NCBI GenBank assembly: GCA_037044905.1
Contig: JBAOKB010000131.1
Coordinates: 1-58,732 of the forward strand
DNA: 58,732 nt
Direction: 5' to 3'
Source: Hortaea werneckii
Taxonomy: Eukaryota; Ascomycota; Dothideomycetes; Mycosphaerellales; Teratosphaeriaceae
Positions 21,374 through 31,742 of this stretch are shown here, in pieces. Each line of letters starts with the position of its first letter. Position 1 is the first letter of the stretch. A program made the translations under genes and the position numbers. The notes under the pieces were generated by a model. That model made no database searches, was not told the DNA's origin, and worked only from the letters and a program-made list of their open reading frames with translations.

Positions 21374-23086
21374 TCACTCCCTCTCCCCACGATGCTCCAC
21401 ATTATCGCTATCCTCAGGGAAGACAGGCTTCTGCTCTACATCCCACAGAGACGTCTGGACTTCCTTGTTGCAGCCTTTGCAGCCACAGTCACATTTCTTC
21501 CTTTCGCCGCGCAGCCTTTCCTCCTCCTTCTCTTCTTGTACACATAGGGAACACTGACAATCAGCGTCGAGCCATCTCCGCAATCTCTTCCTTCGTTCAG
21601 ACAGCGGCTGGCCAAGCAAGAAATGATCGTACATCTGCCAGATGTGTCAGAAATGGCAAGGCATGTAGAACTTGGAAAAAACAAAGAAAAAAACATAAAA
21701 ACAAAACATGTAAGTAACATGAGAACCGCCCCTCCCTCCCCCCACTTCCCCGCCACAACAAAGAGAAGCAACTCAACTCACCACAAACAACTGCTCCCCC
21801 CTCGCGACCTCCCTCGAACTCCTTACCCAAAGCGTCGTATGATCCCTCCCAATCGTCCAATCCACATTCGGCGCACAGCTATGATTGAACAGCGAGAACA
21901 GCGGACTGACACACTTATGCACGGGGTCCGACCAACTATTATTCTCGATGCGCGCCGCCAGCGCGAACAGCACCCAGGTGTCGTAGGCGGGGTCGGCGAA
22001 GATGTCGATGCCGAATTGCTGCAGACATTCGTTGGGGACTACGATGTCGTGGTCGAGGGAGAAGAGGTTGGTTTTCTCTTGTCGGTAGGTCGGGGTCAGG
22101 CGCGCGATGAGTGGGTGGGAGAGCGGGTGGGGAGTTGAGTCGCGGATGCTGTGGATTAGGAAGCGGCAGCGGAGGAGCACGTCGGCGGCCGCGGAGCCGG
22201 TGCGTTCCCGGATCCAGGGTAGGTCCTGTGAGGTATCCTCGGAGGGGAGGTTCGGGTGGATGGGGTCGGTGCAGCCGCGTCCGTCGTGCGGGTTGCCAGT
22301 GCTGCGGCGTTTGCTGCCGGGGCCAATACAGCCCCATGTCTCGCTGGGATCGACGAGGATGGGGGTGTCCTTCGGGATATCTCTCGCTGCAAAGACGCCT
22401 AAGATATCGCTACCGTCCTGTCCATCGCCGGAACCCTTTCCGAATGCATGACGCCGTAGAACGCAGAACGGCGCTGCCTCATCCGGAGACACCCCATTGC
22501 AAGCCTTGATCTCTTCCCCCTTCCCCCGCGAAGACCTAGCAAACTCCCTATTAACCCGACGGATCAACTCATCGCTCCGCCCGCGATGTTCCTTTCTCAT
22601 CCAGGGATACAGACGGCTCTGGATACGTCCCTCGGGGTAATTGGGGTAGTAGTAAAGATTCCGATTCTGCAGCTCGAACGCCTCAGATTGCAAGTTCGCG
22701 AGCCGCTGTTCCAGCTGATCGTCGCGCGTCGCCACCTCCACATCGTCATCGTCGTCGTCGTCATCGCATCCTCCACTCCTCATCCAGAATCCCGCCGCGT
22801 GTCCGAGCCGCCAGGGGTTGGCGTCCTCGCTGAGACGGTCGAGCGCGTCGCTGCCAAGCTTGATAGCCTTCTGCGCATCGCCGGCGGCAAGCTCGGGGTA
22901 CCGCAGCGCGGCGAGCGTTTTTGCACGCTCATACCAAGAACGTGGCTGGTACGGTTTGTCGTAGATGCACCTTGTCTGGTGATTGAGCAAGGAGATGAGG
23001 CCGGGGAGCTTTGGCGAGATGTCCTCCTCGCCTGGCTCAGGCGGCTTCGTGGGCTGCCAGTCGCGTGCTGGGAATGCGTGGTCCAT
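21374..23086 (-). CDS. SET-domain protein (SMYD-like architecture), putative lysine methyltransferase
   Basis: Two exons, 23086-21782 and 21634-21374 (147-bp intron, donor GTGAGT, acceptor GGCAG, CTGAC branch), encode 521 residues. The N-terminal third contains TPR-like helices (SWYERAKTLAALRYPELAAG, DAQKAIKLGSDAL) and an acidic run of eight Asp near residues 109-116. The split SET domain begins with ILGVFAARDIPKDTPIL and carries the catalytic-core motif FNHSCAPNVDW, then GEQLFV joined across the intron to MYDHFLLGQPLSERRKRLRRW. A Cys-rich post-SET-like segment follows (CQCSLC, CDCGCKGC). The family transfers methyl groups from SAM to protein lysines; the substrate here is unknown. Without the intron the post-SET part would be lost to a stop, so the splice is well supported. 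Confidence 0.85.
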
Positions 23087-24501
23087 GGTGTATGTAGAGC
23101 TGTATTTCGAACTTGAGTCACGGGAAGGAAGGACTGAATGGTGCTGTATTGGTTAGCGAAAAGCTCGCATCTGCAGCTTCCGGATCGTTGCCAAATACAT
23201 ACCGGTGGGACTCGCTTCCTCCTTTCACGCACGCAGAAGGCGAGGAGAGGACGGGACACGTGAACCCGTTTGTCGTCCTGTGAAGCGCGTGAGTTGAGGT
23301 CCCCAGTTGTCAGCAAGCCGCGCCCTGCCTCTCTTGCAAACGATAGCCCATCATCACCACCACCATCATCATCTGGCGCTCTCTGGCTTATGAACAGCGT
23401 CACAAGCCAAAACGATAAGAAGAAAGCCGGGTACCCATAAGTTAATCTTTCATCACATTCTCTCTCTACACAAAAAAAGCCCGCAATCCCCATGCCCAGG
23501 GCGCGGAGAGCCAACTATGCTCCACGCGGTTTTTAAGGAAAAATAAAACAACCCACCACTCCCCTTTCTTCTCCTCCTCCTCCTCCTCCACCGACCCGGC
23601 ACTGAGCAAACAAGCCGTCCTTCCTTCCTGGCGTCTTCTCTGGTTCTTCGAAATTCTACGCATGCACCCACACCCCTCCCTCCCTCCCATCGACCGCCGG
23701 TAAGTAATTAAAAACCTAGTATGAGAAAGGGGGGAAATACCATGGAAAAAGTCATTTGCCCGGAGACAAACAAAGAAGCAGAAAGAAAAAGGAAGCCAGA
23801 CTCAAAGTAGAAGAGTCGCCACTGATTTCCCACACACCACTCTTGGAAAAGAGAAGATGAGAAGAACGACTCTCTCTCTCTCGCTGCTGCTGCTGCTGCT
23901 GCTGCTGCTCTGGTGCCCGAAGAAGGAGAAGATGTTGATGCATGGACCGACCGCTGAATCTTCGAAATGCCGATAAGTCTTTGAAATTTCGCCGAAGGAC
24001 GTTCTTTCGCTCGCTCGCTCGTTCCCCGTTCGAAAGAATATGAGAACTCGTCCCGCCTTCCTTTTTTTTTATTTTTTTCTCTTTTACTTTTTCCTTGCCC
24101 GTTCTTGTTTCGCGCACCCGGTCTGTGTCCGGCTGGTGTGTTGGCCCCGTTTTTGCTTGGTTCGCTCGCGGTTTCAGGGGAAGGCGAGAGCCGTGAGGGT
24201 CGTGAGGGGATATCGCTCTTCAAGGATCAATCGTTACGACATTCTGTTTTTGTTTGTGCCCATCAGAACATGCCCTTTGCCTTGTCTCATACGATTGCGT
24301 AGTGGTTTGCTTTTCAAAAGAACGCTTCAGGTGGGTGCGGGAAACTTTGACTTGGGTGTGACTTTCAGAGACCGTACCTGACAAGCAAGGTAGGTAGGCC
24401 AACTGGGAAGTGGTGGGATGCGGTGATGGTGGTTTTTGGGGTCCGGTCGCCTCAAGTGACGAGTCGACAAAGCATAGCAAGAACAGCGGGAAGGTCGTTG
24501 C
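23087..24501. other. Intergenic region, no gene seen
   Basis: This 1.4-kb spacer lies between the SET gene (promoter side) and the 3' end of the G-alpha gene, both on the minus strand. Open frames here, such as - 23708-24223, are low complexity and unconvincing. Confidence 0.5.
23870..23909. repeat. Compound microsatellite (CT)n (GCT)9
   Basis: A CT-dinucleotide run (about 23870-23882) is followed by nine GCT units (23883-23909). It lies outside any called gene. Confidence 0.9.
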
Positions 24502-25809
24502 TCACAGCATGAGTTGGTGCAAGTTTCGCTGCACAATCATATCCTGCACACTCTTCATCGTTTTGTCGAGAAGGTTGGTGTCGGTAGCGTTGGTGTAGTG
24601 GACATAGGCCTCTTTGCCCGGGTCGCGGACGAGGTTCTTGAACTTCCGTGCGAAAAATTCCTGGCCAGCCTCAACATCGGTATCGCCACCGGTGTAGTCG
24701 GGGAAGTGCTCTCTTATAGGTGCAGCGCCAGATGTGATCTTGTCGCGGAACAGATCAATCTTGTTCAAGAAGAGGATCAGCGCCGACTTTTCGAAGTACT
24801 TGCTATTGGCGATGCTCTCGAAGAGCATGAGGGCCTCATGCATTTGATTCTGTTTCACCAATCGTTAGCATTTGCGCATCCCATTCCTCGGGCTGTGATT
24901 CCCGCGCTTACGCCATTGCGATCCTCCACCAGCACATGGTCGTAGCCACTGATCGCTACCAGAAAGAGCACCACTTGTACGTTGTCGAAGACGTGAATCC
25001 ACTTCTTGCGTTCTGATCGCTGTCCACCGACGTCGAACATGCGGTAGGTTAGGTTGCCGGTGTCGAAGATGGTCTCGCTGATACCGGTTGTGCGGAGGCG
25101 GGCGCGCAGGATGTCTTGGTCGCTGGGGAGGTAGTCTTTCGCGAATAGACGGTCGACGTCGGCGAAGTAGCTGAAGCAGGTCAGATAGGCAGGCCTAGCA
25201 GGGAAGTGGAAGGAGCGTACTAAGTCAGGTTGTCGTGCAGCGCGTACTCGTTACCCTTCTTGATCGCGAGCTGCACGCCCTGGTCCCGCCACAGGCTCTT
25301 GAAGGCGTTGAGACAGTCCATGGGCATGGGGTCATCCTGGCCGATTTCCGGGTCGGCAGCGACGATCTCTGCGAAGCGCTGCGATTCATGTCAGCCAATG
25401 GCGGCATGGCGCGCGACCAGCTGAGAGGGGAGGACGCACAATGTTACTACTGTCGGCGAAGTCTACCTCCTGCTCTTCCATGGCACCGAAGACGACCTGG
25501 AAGGCATGCAGCAGGTTCTGGAAGATGGTGGCCTTCCATTGTTTCCGCTCGGGCAGTTGGAATCCCTTGGTGTGGATCAGTCGCATCTGCTTCAGTACTG
25601 TCGATTTGCCCGACTCTCCGGCACCTGCAAGGCGTCAGCCATGGCCATTGCGCCTCAGTCAATGTTATCCGGGTCTTGTATGTATCCTTACCCAAGAGCA
25701 GCAGCTTCACCTCCTTCTGCATCCTCCGCTGGTCCTCGCGCAGCTGCTTCTCGATCTCCTTACTCTTCTTCGTATCGGGATCCTCCTTGTTGCCATTTCC
25801 GAAACACAT
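24502..25809 (-). CDS. Heterotrimeric G protein alpha subunit, fungal group II (GNA-2/GanA-like)
   Basis: Five exons (25809-25692, 25624-25440, 25378-25221, 25170-24912, 24849-24502) with introns of 67, 61, 50, 62 bp encode 355 residues, the normal G-alpha length. All guanine-nucleotide motifs are visible: GAGESGKS (split by intron 1), RARLRTTGISE (switch I), DVGGQRSERKKW (switch II), FLNKID, and TNATDT. The protein begins MCFGNGNKED, matching Neurospora GNA-2-type group II subunits rather than the MGC start of groups I and III, so there is no Gly2 for N-myristoylation. An in-frame ATG at 25827 would add six residues. The role is in membrane signalling downstream of GPCRs; the specific input cannot be inferred. 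All splice sites are GT...AG. Confidence 0.93.
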
Positions 25810-26839
25810 GATTTTGGCAATGGCCATTCAACAGCCTCTCGTTCCTAGTAAGGAAGAGAGAAGATGGCGACGACGGCGAACGCTGATGGGCTCTGGGCTC
25901 TGGGATCCTTCCAACCCCGTTGGCGGTTGGTCCGGGGTGGAGCGTAGGCTTTCGGTAGCGACACGGCGAGAGGCGGGCGGGCCTGCGAACCTTTCTGTCG
26001 TGCAGCGAGACGAGTCGCCTGTTCGAAGTAGGGTCCTCCCGAATGGAAGGGCTTGGGGGCACCTCTCGGTGGGACTGGTGCAACCTAGTCAGGGTGGATA
26101 GCTGCTCCTTGGTCTCGTCTGTCGCTTGCTGTGGCTGGAGACGGGGACAGTGGCACGCGTTGCAACAGCTCCTCGCAGTCGCAGATGCGTCTAGTCGACC
26201 CTTTAGCCGCGGCCAGAGTGATGATTTCGGAAGGCGGATACAGTGCGGGCGCGACGCAGAAGGTTTCTGCCACCACACGGTGCTAGCGCTCCTACTAGAC
26301 CGCTTCAATCGCCCAATGCAGCACTCGAAGCAGGCCAATGTCAGGCACGCAGTAGGCTTTCCGATCCACGTCTCACCTGTCCCGCCAGCCGTTCGACTCT
26401 TTGCAAACACCGGGTCTGATGATGATGATTCACTCTACTCAAAACGGTTTCCACCTATCGAGGATAGGCGGGCAGGGAGAATAACGTTTGCCCGATGCTG
26501 ATAGAGAGAGTCAGGTGTCAGCCGGGGCCCGAGCAATTAACCCTCTCCTCTCTGTATGCAGGTTCAAGTAGCTTTCCCAGCCAGACAAACAGTGCGTACC
26601 TTGTTTGCGCTTTTTACACGCAATTTTTTTTTATTTCCTTTTTTCCTTCCGTTGACTCTGTCACACGAGACGGGGATTAACAAGCGTTGCAGAATTCACA
26701 GCCCGAAAATGTCTGGAAATAAAAAGGATGCAGATACCGGTCACGCACGGCCAGCAGCAAAAAGAGCCGGGAAACAATGATTACCTAGGTAGGGTGAGCC
26801 GGCCTTCGGCCAAGCTAGACTGTTCCTCCCTCCGCGTGC
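25810..26839. other. G-alpha promoter/leader region and unique flank of the transposon nest
   Basis: This 1.03-kb stretch lies between the G-alpha start and the left end of the transposon nest. A 216-codon minus-strand frame (25760-26410) runs through the G-alpha start region, but it is Arg/Ser/Pro-rich without domains and is likely leader. Base composition is normal here; RIP-type mutation begins only inside the inverted repeat at 26842. Confidence 0.5.
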
Positions 26840-26841
26840 TA

Positions 26842-26860
26842 CAGTCAAAACCCTCTATAG
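26842..26860 (+). repeat. Left terminal inverted repeat of Fot1/pogo element (with TA duplication)
   Basis: This 19-bp repeat is a perfect inverted match to 41483-41501 and is preceded by TA at 26840-26841. Confidence 0.95.
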
Positions 26861-26959
26861 GCATCTTCCGAGTAGCAATACCGCGCTGTAACAATCACAT
26901 TCTTCAGCTTTTTTTCTTCCCCTGCTAAATATTGCTAATCCTCGATATCTACTGTAGCA

Positions 26960-28334
26960 ATCGACCCTTCAGATCCATTACTAAGCTATTGCTATACCGT
27001 AACTATAGCTACCTCGTTAGCAGCCTTATCCACTAGCTTAGCGCTGCCTTAGAAGACAAAAAGGACACCCTTTACGGATTTAGAACGAGCTAGCCTACGC
27101 CGTATCTACGTAGAAAACCTATAGTATACATAGAAAGAGCTTGCTACAGAGTTTAAGAGGTAGTATAACAAGCAGGTAACGTAAGGCACGGTCTCTACGA
27201 TCCTTAGCAAGAGGTATAAATACCTTAATAGCGGCGCTATAGAGCACTTAAAGCGCAAGAAGGCTCGTTAAGAGTGCTAGCTAGATCTTGAAGCAGCTCT
27301 CGCTTAGTAGGTAACTATTAAATAGTTACGGCAGCCGATTAACGGCGATATCTTAAGGATTAAGGCTTCGTAGTTCTAGTACCGACTACCTTAGTATAGC
27401 AGCCTTTAAGAGCCCTACTAGAGCAACGGCTAGTTAGGCAAGTTTAAGGCCCGCAAAGGCATTAAGGAGTTTACTCGACACGGTAAAGCTAGCAGTATAA
27501 ATAAAGAAGAAACTATAGCAGCCCTTGCTATAGTTTAAGCTCGGATTGCTTAGTATTTACTAGAAAACTAGTACAACTGCGATAAGACTAGCCTTTTCTA
27601 GAAGGCTATGCTAGAGCGCTCTCTATCTACGCACCGTATTGCTAGTATTAAGAGCGACAAGGCAAGGATTACGCTCTACTTTTGTGTAAATGCTTCTAGC
27701 AACCATAAGCTTAAGCCCTAGATAATCGGCTAGTACGAGAGGCTAACCTACTTTCGAGCTACTAGAGTCAAGCTAGAGCGCCTTAACTATATCTATCGGT
27801 AGAACAAAAAAGCCTAGATGACGGCCGAGATCTTTACCGAATAGCTGCGCTAGTTTAACCGTTAAATAACTAGCCGAAAGGTGGTACTACTACTCGACAA
27901 CTTTAGTGCTTATATTACTACTTATAACGAGCTATCGGCACTGCCTAAAGGCTATAGGCTTTAGAACACTAAGGTAGTATAGTTACCTCCAAATTTAACT
28001 AGCAAGACGTAGCCTCTTAACTAGGGGATTATCGCTTCATTTAAAGCAATCTATAAGCGCTACTAGATTAGATTTATAGCTAAAGAGTTTAACGAGGGCC
28101 GAGATCTATACAAAAGCATGAATCTACTAAAAGCCTTTAGATTTATTCGACGCGCTTAGCTCGAGGTATCTAGCAAGACTATAGCTAACTACTAGATCTA
28201 CGCGTAGCTTTAAGAGGCTTAGCAGCTAGTTTAGCAGGTCGTAGTTTAAAAGGAGGTTTAATAGCTACTTTAGAAGCTTTACAATAAAGAGAGGATTTAG
28301 AACCTTATAGATATCTATACGCTTATTAATCTAC
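26960..28334 (+). pseudogene. Fot1/pogo DDE transposase remnant, multiply nonsense-mutated
   Basis: Reading past the many in-frame TAG codons, the plus strand shows pogo/Fot1 DDE-1 transposase features. A segment near 27780-27870 reads Lys-Lys-Ala-stop-Met-Thr-Ala-Glu-Ile-Phe-Thr-Glu. Near 27880-27920 a Val-Val-Leu-Leu-Leu-Asp-Asn core carries the expected catalytic Asp. Near 28000-28050 a Gly-Ile-Ile-Ala-Ser-Phe-Lys-Ala block follows the family's Pro-Leu motif. Most stops occupy positions where the family has Trp or Gln, which fits RIP of TGG and CAG codons. The frame is cut at 28339 by the Gypsy insertion and presumably resumed after 41137. Confidence 0.8.
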
Positions 28335-28339
28335 TAGAG

Positions 28340-28741
28340 TGTTACGAACACGGTTATAGGACGCTCGAACCCGAAGCGATTGGCTAGTAAGGACTAGAGC
28401 AAGGAAAGGTCACGTGATTAGTATGCAGGAGAGCGCTGCCTTAGCAGGCGAACTACTATATATATACAAGAGGCCGACCGGTCGACGAGCAACCCGGCGA
28501 CCTTAGAGCGCCGGACCGCTAAGCGACCTAGCGAACTATTGTATAAAGACACGAATCTCTTATGTATATAACTAGGCATGTTTCTCGTTAGGAGTTCGTG
28601 TGTTTAACTTATGTTACAATCCGACTATTAGGTAGAGACCTAATAGCCTTGTTATAATTAGTTATCCTACAACCTAGTTGTCTTAACACATCTGTTCCAA
28701 AGAGCTCTAAACCCGTAACACTACTTCGTAGGGTCGCAACA
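28340..28741 (+). repeat. 5' LTR of older Gypsy copy
   Basis: 402 bp from TGTTACGAAC to GGGTCGCAACA. It has the same length as the other three LTRs and carries scattered RIP-type transitions. Confidence 0.95.
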
Positions 28742-28879
28742 CTTTAAACACCCTTAAGGAACTTTGTACCTTAGACAATAATAGCTCCATCCAAGAACCG
28801 AGACACTAGCGTTTAGTAGCGTACTAACGACAACAATATTAAAGTCGCTAAACCGGACTACTACTATAGCGATCGATCG

Positions 28880-30732
28880 AAGCTTAACGATTAGCTAAAC
28901 CAAATGGCACTTTACTTTCGTTTCGAAAATATTACTTAGGACCCCAAGAAGACTCTACTTGCATCCTCTTATCTTAGGGGACAAGTCTAACAATGGATTC
29001 GACCTAGACTGCACGAAGTCTTGCACTAGAACATCGACACTAAAGGAATCTTTAATAGCTAGGACAACTATGTTAAAGCTATTCGAAACATTTATAGGTT
29101 AAGTAACGAAAAACAAGTCGCCATCCGAGTCATCTAATACCTAAAACAGAAGACGTCTACTTCGCAATACACCGCTAAGTTTAGGGAGTATTTAGGCAAG
29201 ACTAGTTAGGATGACTAAGCCTTACTTACTATATATTATACTAGACTTAAGGACGACGTTAAGGATAAACTTATACGCTTAGGTACATCTTACGACACTC
29301 TCGAACTAATAATTTAAGATACTATCGAAATTAACGATAGGCTTTACGAGAGAAAGATAGAAAAACGCCACAATAGACAGTATCGCGGACGATCTAGCTA
29401 CAACTCTACTAGCTAGACTAGAGGGTCTCGTCGCGATCCTAATGCTATGGAATTAGATATTATCTAACGTAAGCCGAAAGGAAAAGGCATACACGGAGCT
29501 AAGGGTAAAGGGAAGTTCTAAGGGAATAGTAACAGAGGAAAGAAACGAGAAGGACCGGAGTGTTACAACTACTACAAGATAGGGCATTACGTACGAGACT
29601 GCCGCGGACGAAAGGTACGACCGTAGGAGTAGCTTAACATAATGCTAGTAAAGGAACCTATTAACGAAGCAAACGATGGACGAGGCGCCTACGATGTATC
29701 AAAACTCGTTAAGGAACCGAAGACGGAACTAGACTATAAGGCTATGTATTGGACGGGTTGTTACGACGACTACTATAAAACCTATAACTTAGACAAGCTA
29801 GCAAGTAGTTACTATCCCAAGAAGCCACGTAAGGCTAGGATGGAATTTAACGTAATAATACGAGGCTAGCCGCTATAGCAGATAAGAGACTTAGGAAATT
29901 CCTAGAGAGGAAGGTCTCTACTACCATTTAATTGGGAGGACGCAACTCTGCAAGAAAACACACCCCCTAAGTAGGAAGAAGAACTGCTAGAGGAAGAAGA
30001 ATCTCTATAAAATAACGACCCCGAACCGGAACTTACGGGACTAAACCTAGAACAACTACAAATGATCGCCTAAACAGTCGCTACGACGGATAACGATTTA
30101 TCTAAAGAAGAATATACCGACGACGATGAAACCGACGACCTCGAACTATATTATTTCGAAGTCTTAGGAGTAGGACTAGCTCGGAGAATAATCCTCTTCA
30201 TCGCGAACCAATTTAAAACCGTATTCCTATAGATCCAAGGGAAACGACGACTATACCCGATCGAATTCGACAACATACTCGACCGATTAAGAGTAATGTT
30301 TTGGACCTACAGACTCGTTAACGTAGACTACGACGTAGCAGCATACGTATAAGAACGACCACCGATTAGAAGTACGTTTTAACCTAATAGAAGCTACATT
30401 ACGCCTAACGGAATCTATATCCCAAGAAGGCTTAGAGAACGAATACAAGTAGTTAAAGGACGATTCTACGAATTACACCGGATCTAGGAAACATATTAGG
30501 AAGACCTTATATCGTTAGAAGCAATGAAACAGAAGTTAACTAAGTTAGTAAGCTAATGGGAGATAAGACCCATCGGGCAACTAGTACAATTACCGATATA
30601 GAGAAACATAATACTAGGGCACGTTAAAGCTACTATTAAAGGACAAATTAAGGTATTAATGACACAAGGAAAGGTTATCCTAGGCCCACGACATGGACCC
30701 CTTAATTAGGAAGTCTGTCTCGAAGATGCTAA
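28880..30732 (+). pseudogene. gag remnant of older Gypsy copy
   Basis: This segment is colinear with the young copy's gag (36964-35136 on the minus strand) including the zinc-knuckle region at about 29560-29600, but is filled with TAG/TAA codons. A surviving open stretch at 29642-29869 is a chance survivor. It ends abruptly at the LTR of the young copy. Confidence 0.88.
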
Positions 30733-31134
30733 TGTTGCGACCCTACGAAGTAGTGTCACGGATTTAGAGCTCGTTGGAACAGATGTGTCAAGACAACTGG
30801 GTTGTGGGATAACTGATTGTGACAAGGCTGTTGGTTCTCTACCTAACAGTCGGATTGCAACATGAGTTGAACACACGAACTCCTAACGAGAAACATGCCT
30901 AGTTATATACATAAGAGATTCGTGTCTTCATGCAATAGTTCGCTGGGTCGCTTAGCGGTCCGGCGCTCCAAGGTCGCCGGGTCGCTCGTCGACCGGTCGG
31001 CCTCTTGCATATATGCAGTGGTTCGCCTGCCAAGGCAGCGCTCTCCTGCATACTGATCACGTGACCTTTCCTTGCTCCAGTCCTTACTAGCCAATCGCTT
31101 CGGGTTCGAGCGTCCCGTGACCGTGTTCGTAACA
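30733..31134 (-). repeat. 3' LTR of young Gypsy copy
   Basis: 402 bp. It differs from 37127-37528 at 30953 (T instead of C) and 31089 (A instead of G). Both changes lie in CpA/TpG context and are of RIP type. It contains a TCACGTGA palindrome at 31057-31064. Confidence 0.95.
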
Positions 31135-31147
31135 CCATCCCTCTTCC
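31135..31147 (-). other. Polypurine tract of young Gypsy copy
   Basis: On the minus strand, GGAAGAGGGATGG sits immediately 5' of the 3' LTR, the usual position for plus-strand DNA priming. The older copy retains the same tract just before 40730. Confidence 0.75.
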
Positions 31148-31232
31148 AGTCTAGCTTCGTCCCTGAAGCTTATGATGTCGCGATCCCCGCGATTCTTAGT
31201 TTCCGTAGTTTGGTCCACCTTGTTCTCATAAG

Positions 31233-31742
31233 ATGTCGTCTTCTTCAGAGGTTTCTCTTTCTAAGACAAAGCGCTTGCGTCTTGCGAACGAAATCGAAAG
31301 AAACGGTCGCCCAGTATTCTTTCCGTGCGAACGCTGTTCTTTGCACAACCATCTTTGTATCGCCATGTCCAACTCATCCAACCTCCGGTGCTCCGAGTGC
31401 GTGCGGCAGGGCAAGAAATGTGTGAACATGTCTTGGGAGTCCCTTGACAAGACTCGAGAGGAGTACCAGCGCAAGGTCGACGAGGACGAGGAACTGCTGG
31501 CCGTCGTAATGGCTCGGTTGATGCGAAACAAGAAGATTCTTCGTCAAGCTGAGGGTCGGGCGGCTCGGAAGGCCGAATGTCTTGCGTCGGAAATGGAGGC
31601 TGAAGGTGCCTTCGAAACTGATGACTGTCCTGCGGCGGCTGCTACCATGGGTCTTACTCCTTTGATGATGGAAACGCTCGGAAACATGGATCAATCCGTT
31701 AACTTTTCCGGCGGTACTGGCGTAGCATCTTCGGGCAGTTAA
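31233..31742 (+). CDS. Antisense ORF of the Gypsy element: Zn2Cys6-like plus coiled-coil protein
   Basis: This 169-codon ORF lies on the strand opposite to gag-pol, 98 bp inside the 3' LTR, and converges on pol. It has an ATG start, TAA stop and no internal lesion. Residues 32-63 contain six Cys spaced C-x2-C-x6-C-x10-C-x2-C-x6-C, the exact pattern of fungal Zn(II)2Cys6 binuclear-cluster DNA-binding domains. Basic residues are in the second arm (VRQGKK) rather than the usual first. Residues 66-115 form a charged, heptad-like helix (SWESLDKTREEYQRKVDEDE onward), a likely dimerisation coiled coil. The older copy retains the same ORF in mutated form at about 40165-40645, so it belongs to the element family. 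Function is unknown; transcription regulation or counter-regulation of the element is speculation. I recall similar hypothetical proteins in other fungal genomes but cannot verify this here. Confidence 0.75.
   Translation: MSSSSEVSLSKTKRLRLANEIERNGRPVFFPCERCSLHNHLCIAMSNSSNLRCSECVRQGKKCVNMSWESLDKTREEYQRKVDEDEELLAVVMARLMRNKKILRQAEGRAARKAECLASEMEAEGAFETDDCPAAAATMGLTPLMMETLGNMDQSVNFSGGTGVASSGS

Noticed and set aside
25760..26410. 216-codon minus-strand frame upstream of the G-alpha gene
   Set aside because: It is Arg/Ser/Pro-rich without a domain and overlaps the G-alpha first exon in another frame; best seen as leader.
29642..29869. 75-codon open frame inside the older Gypsy copy
   Set aside because: It is a chance stop-free stretch of RIP-damaged gag, continuous with stops on both sides.
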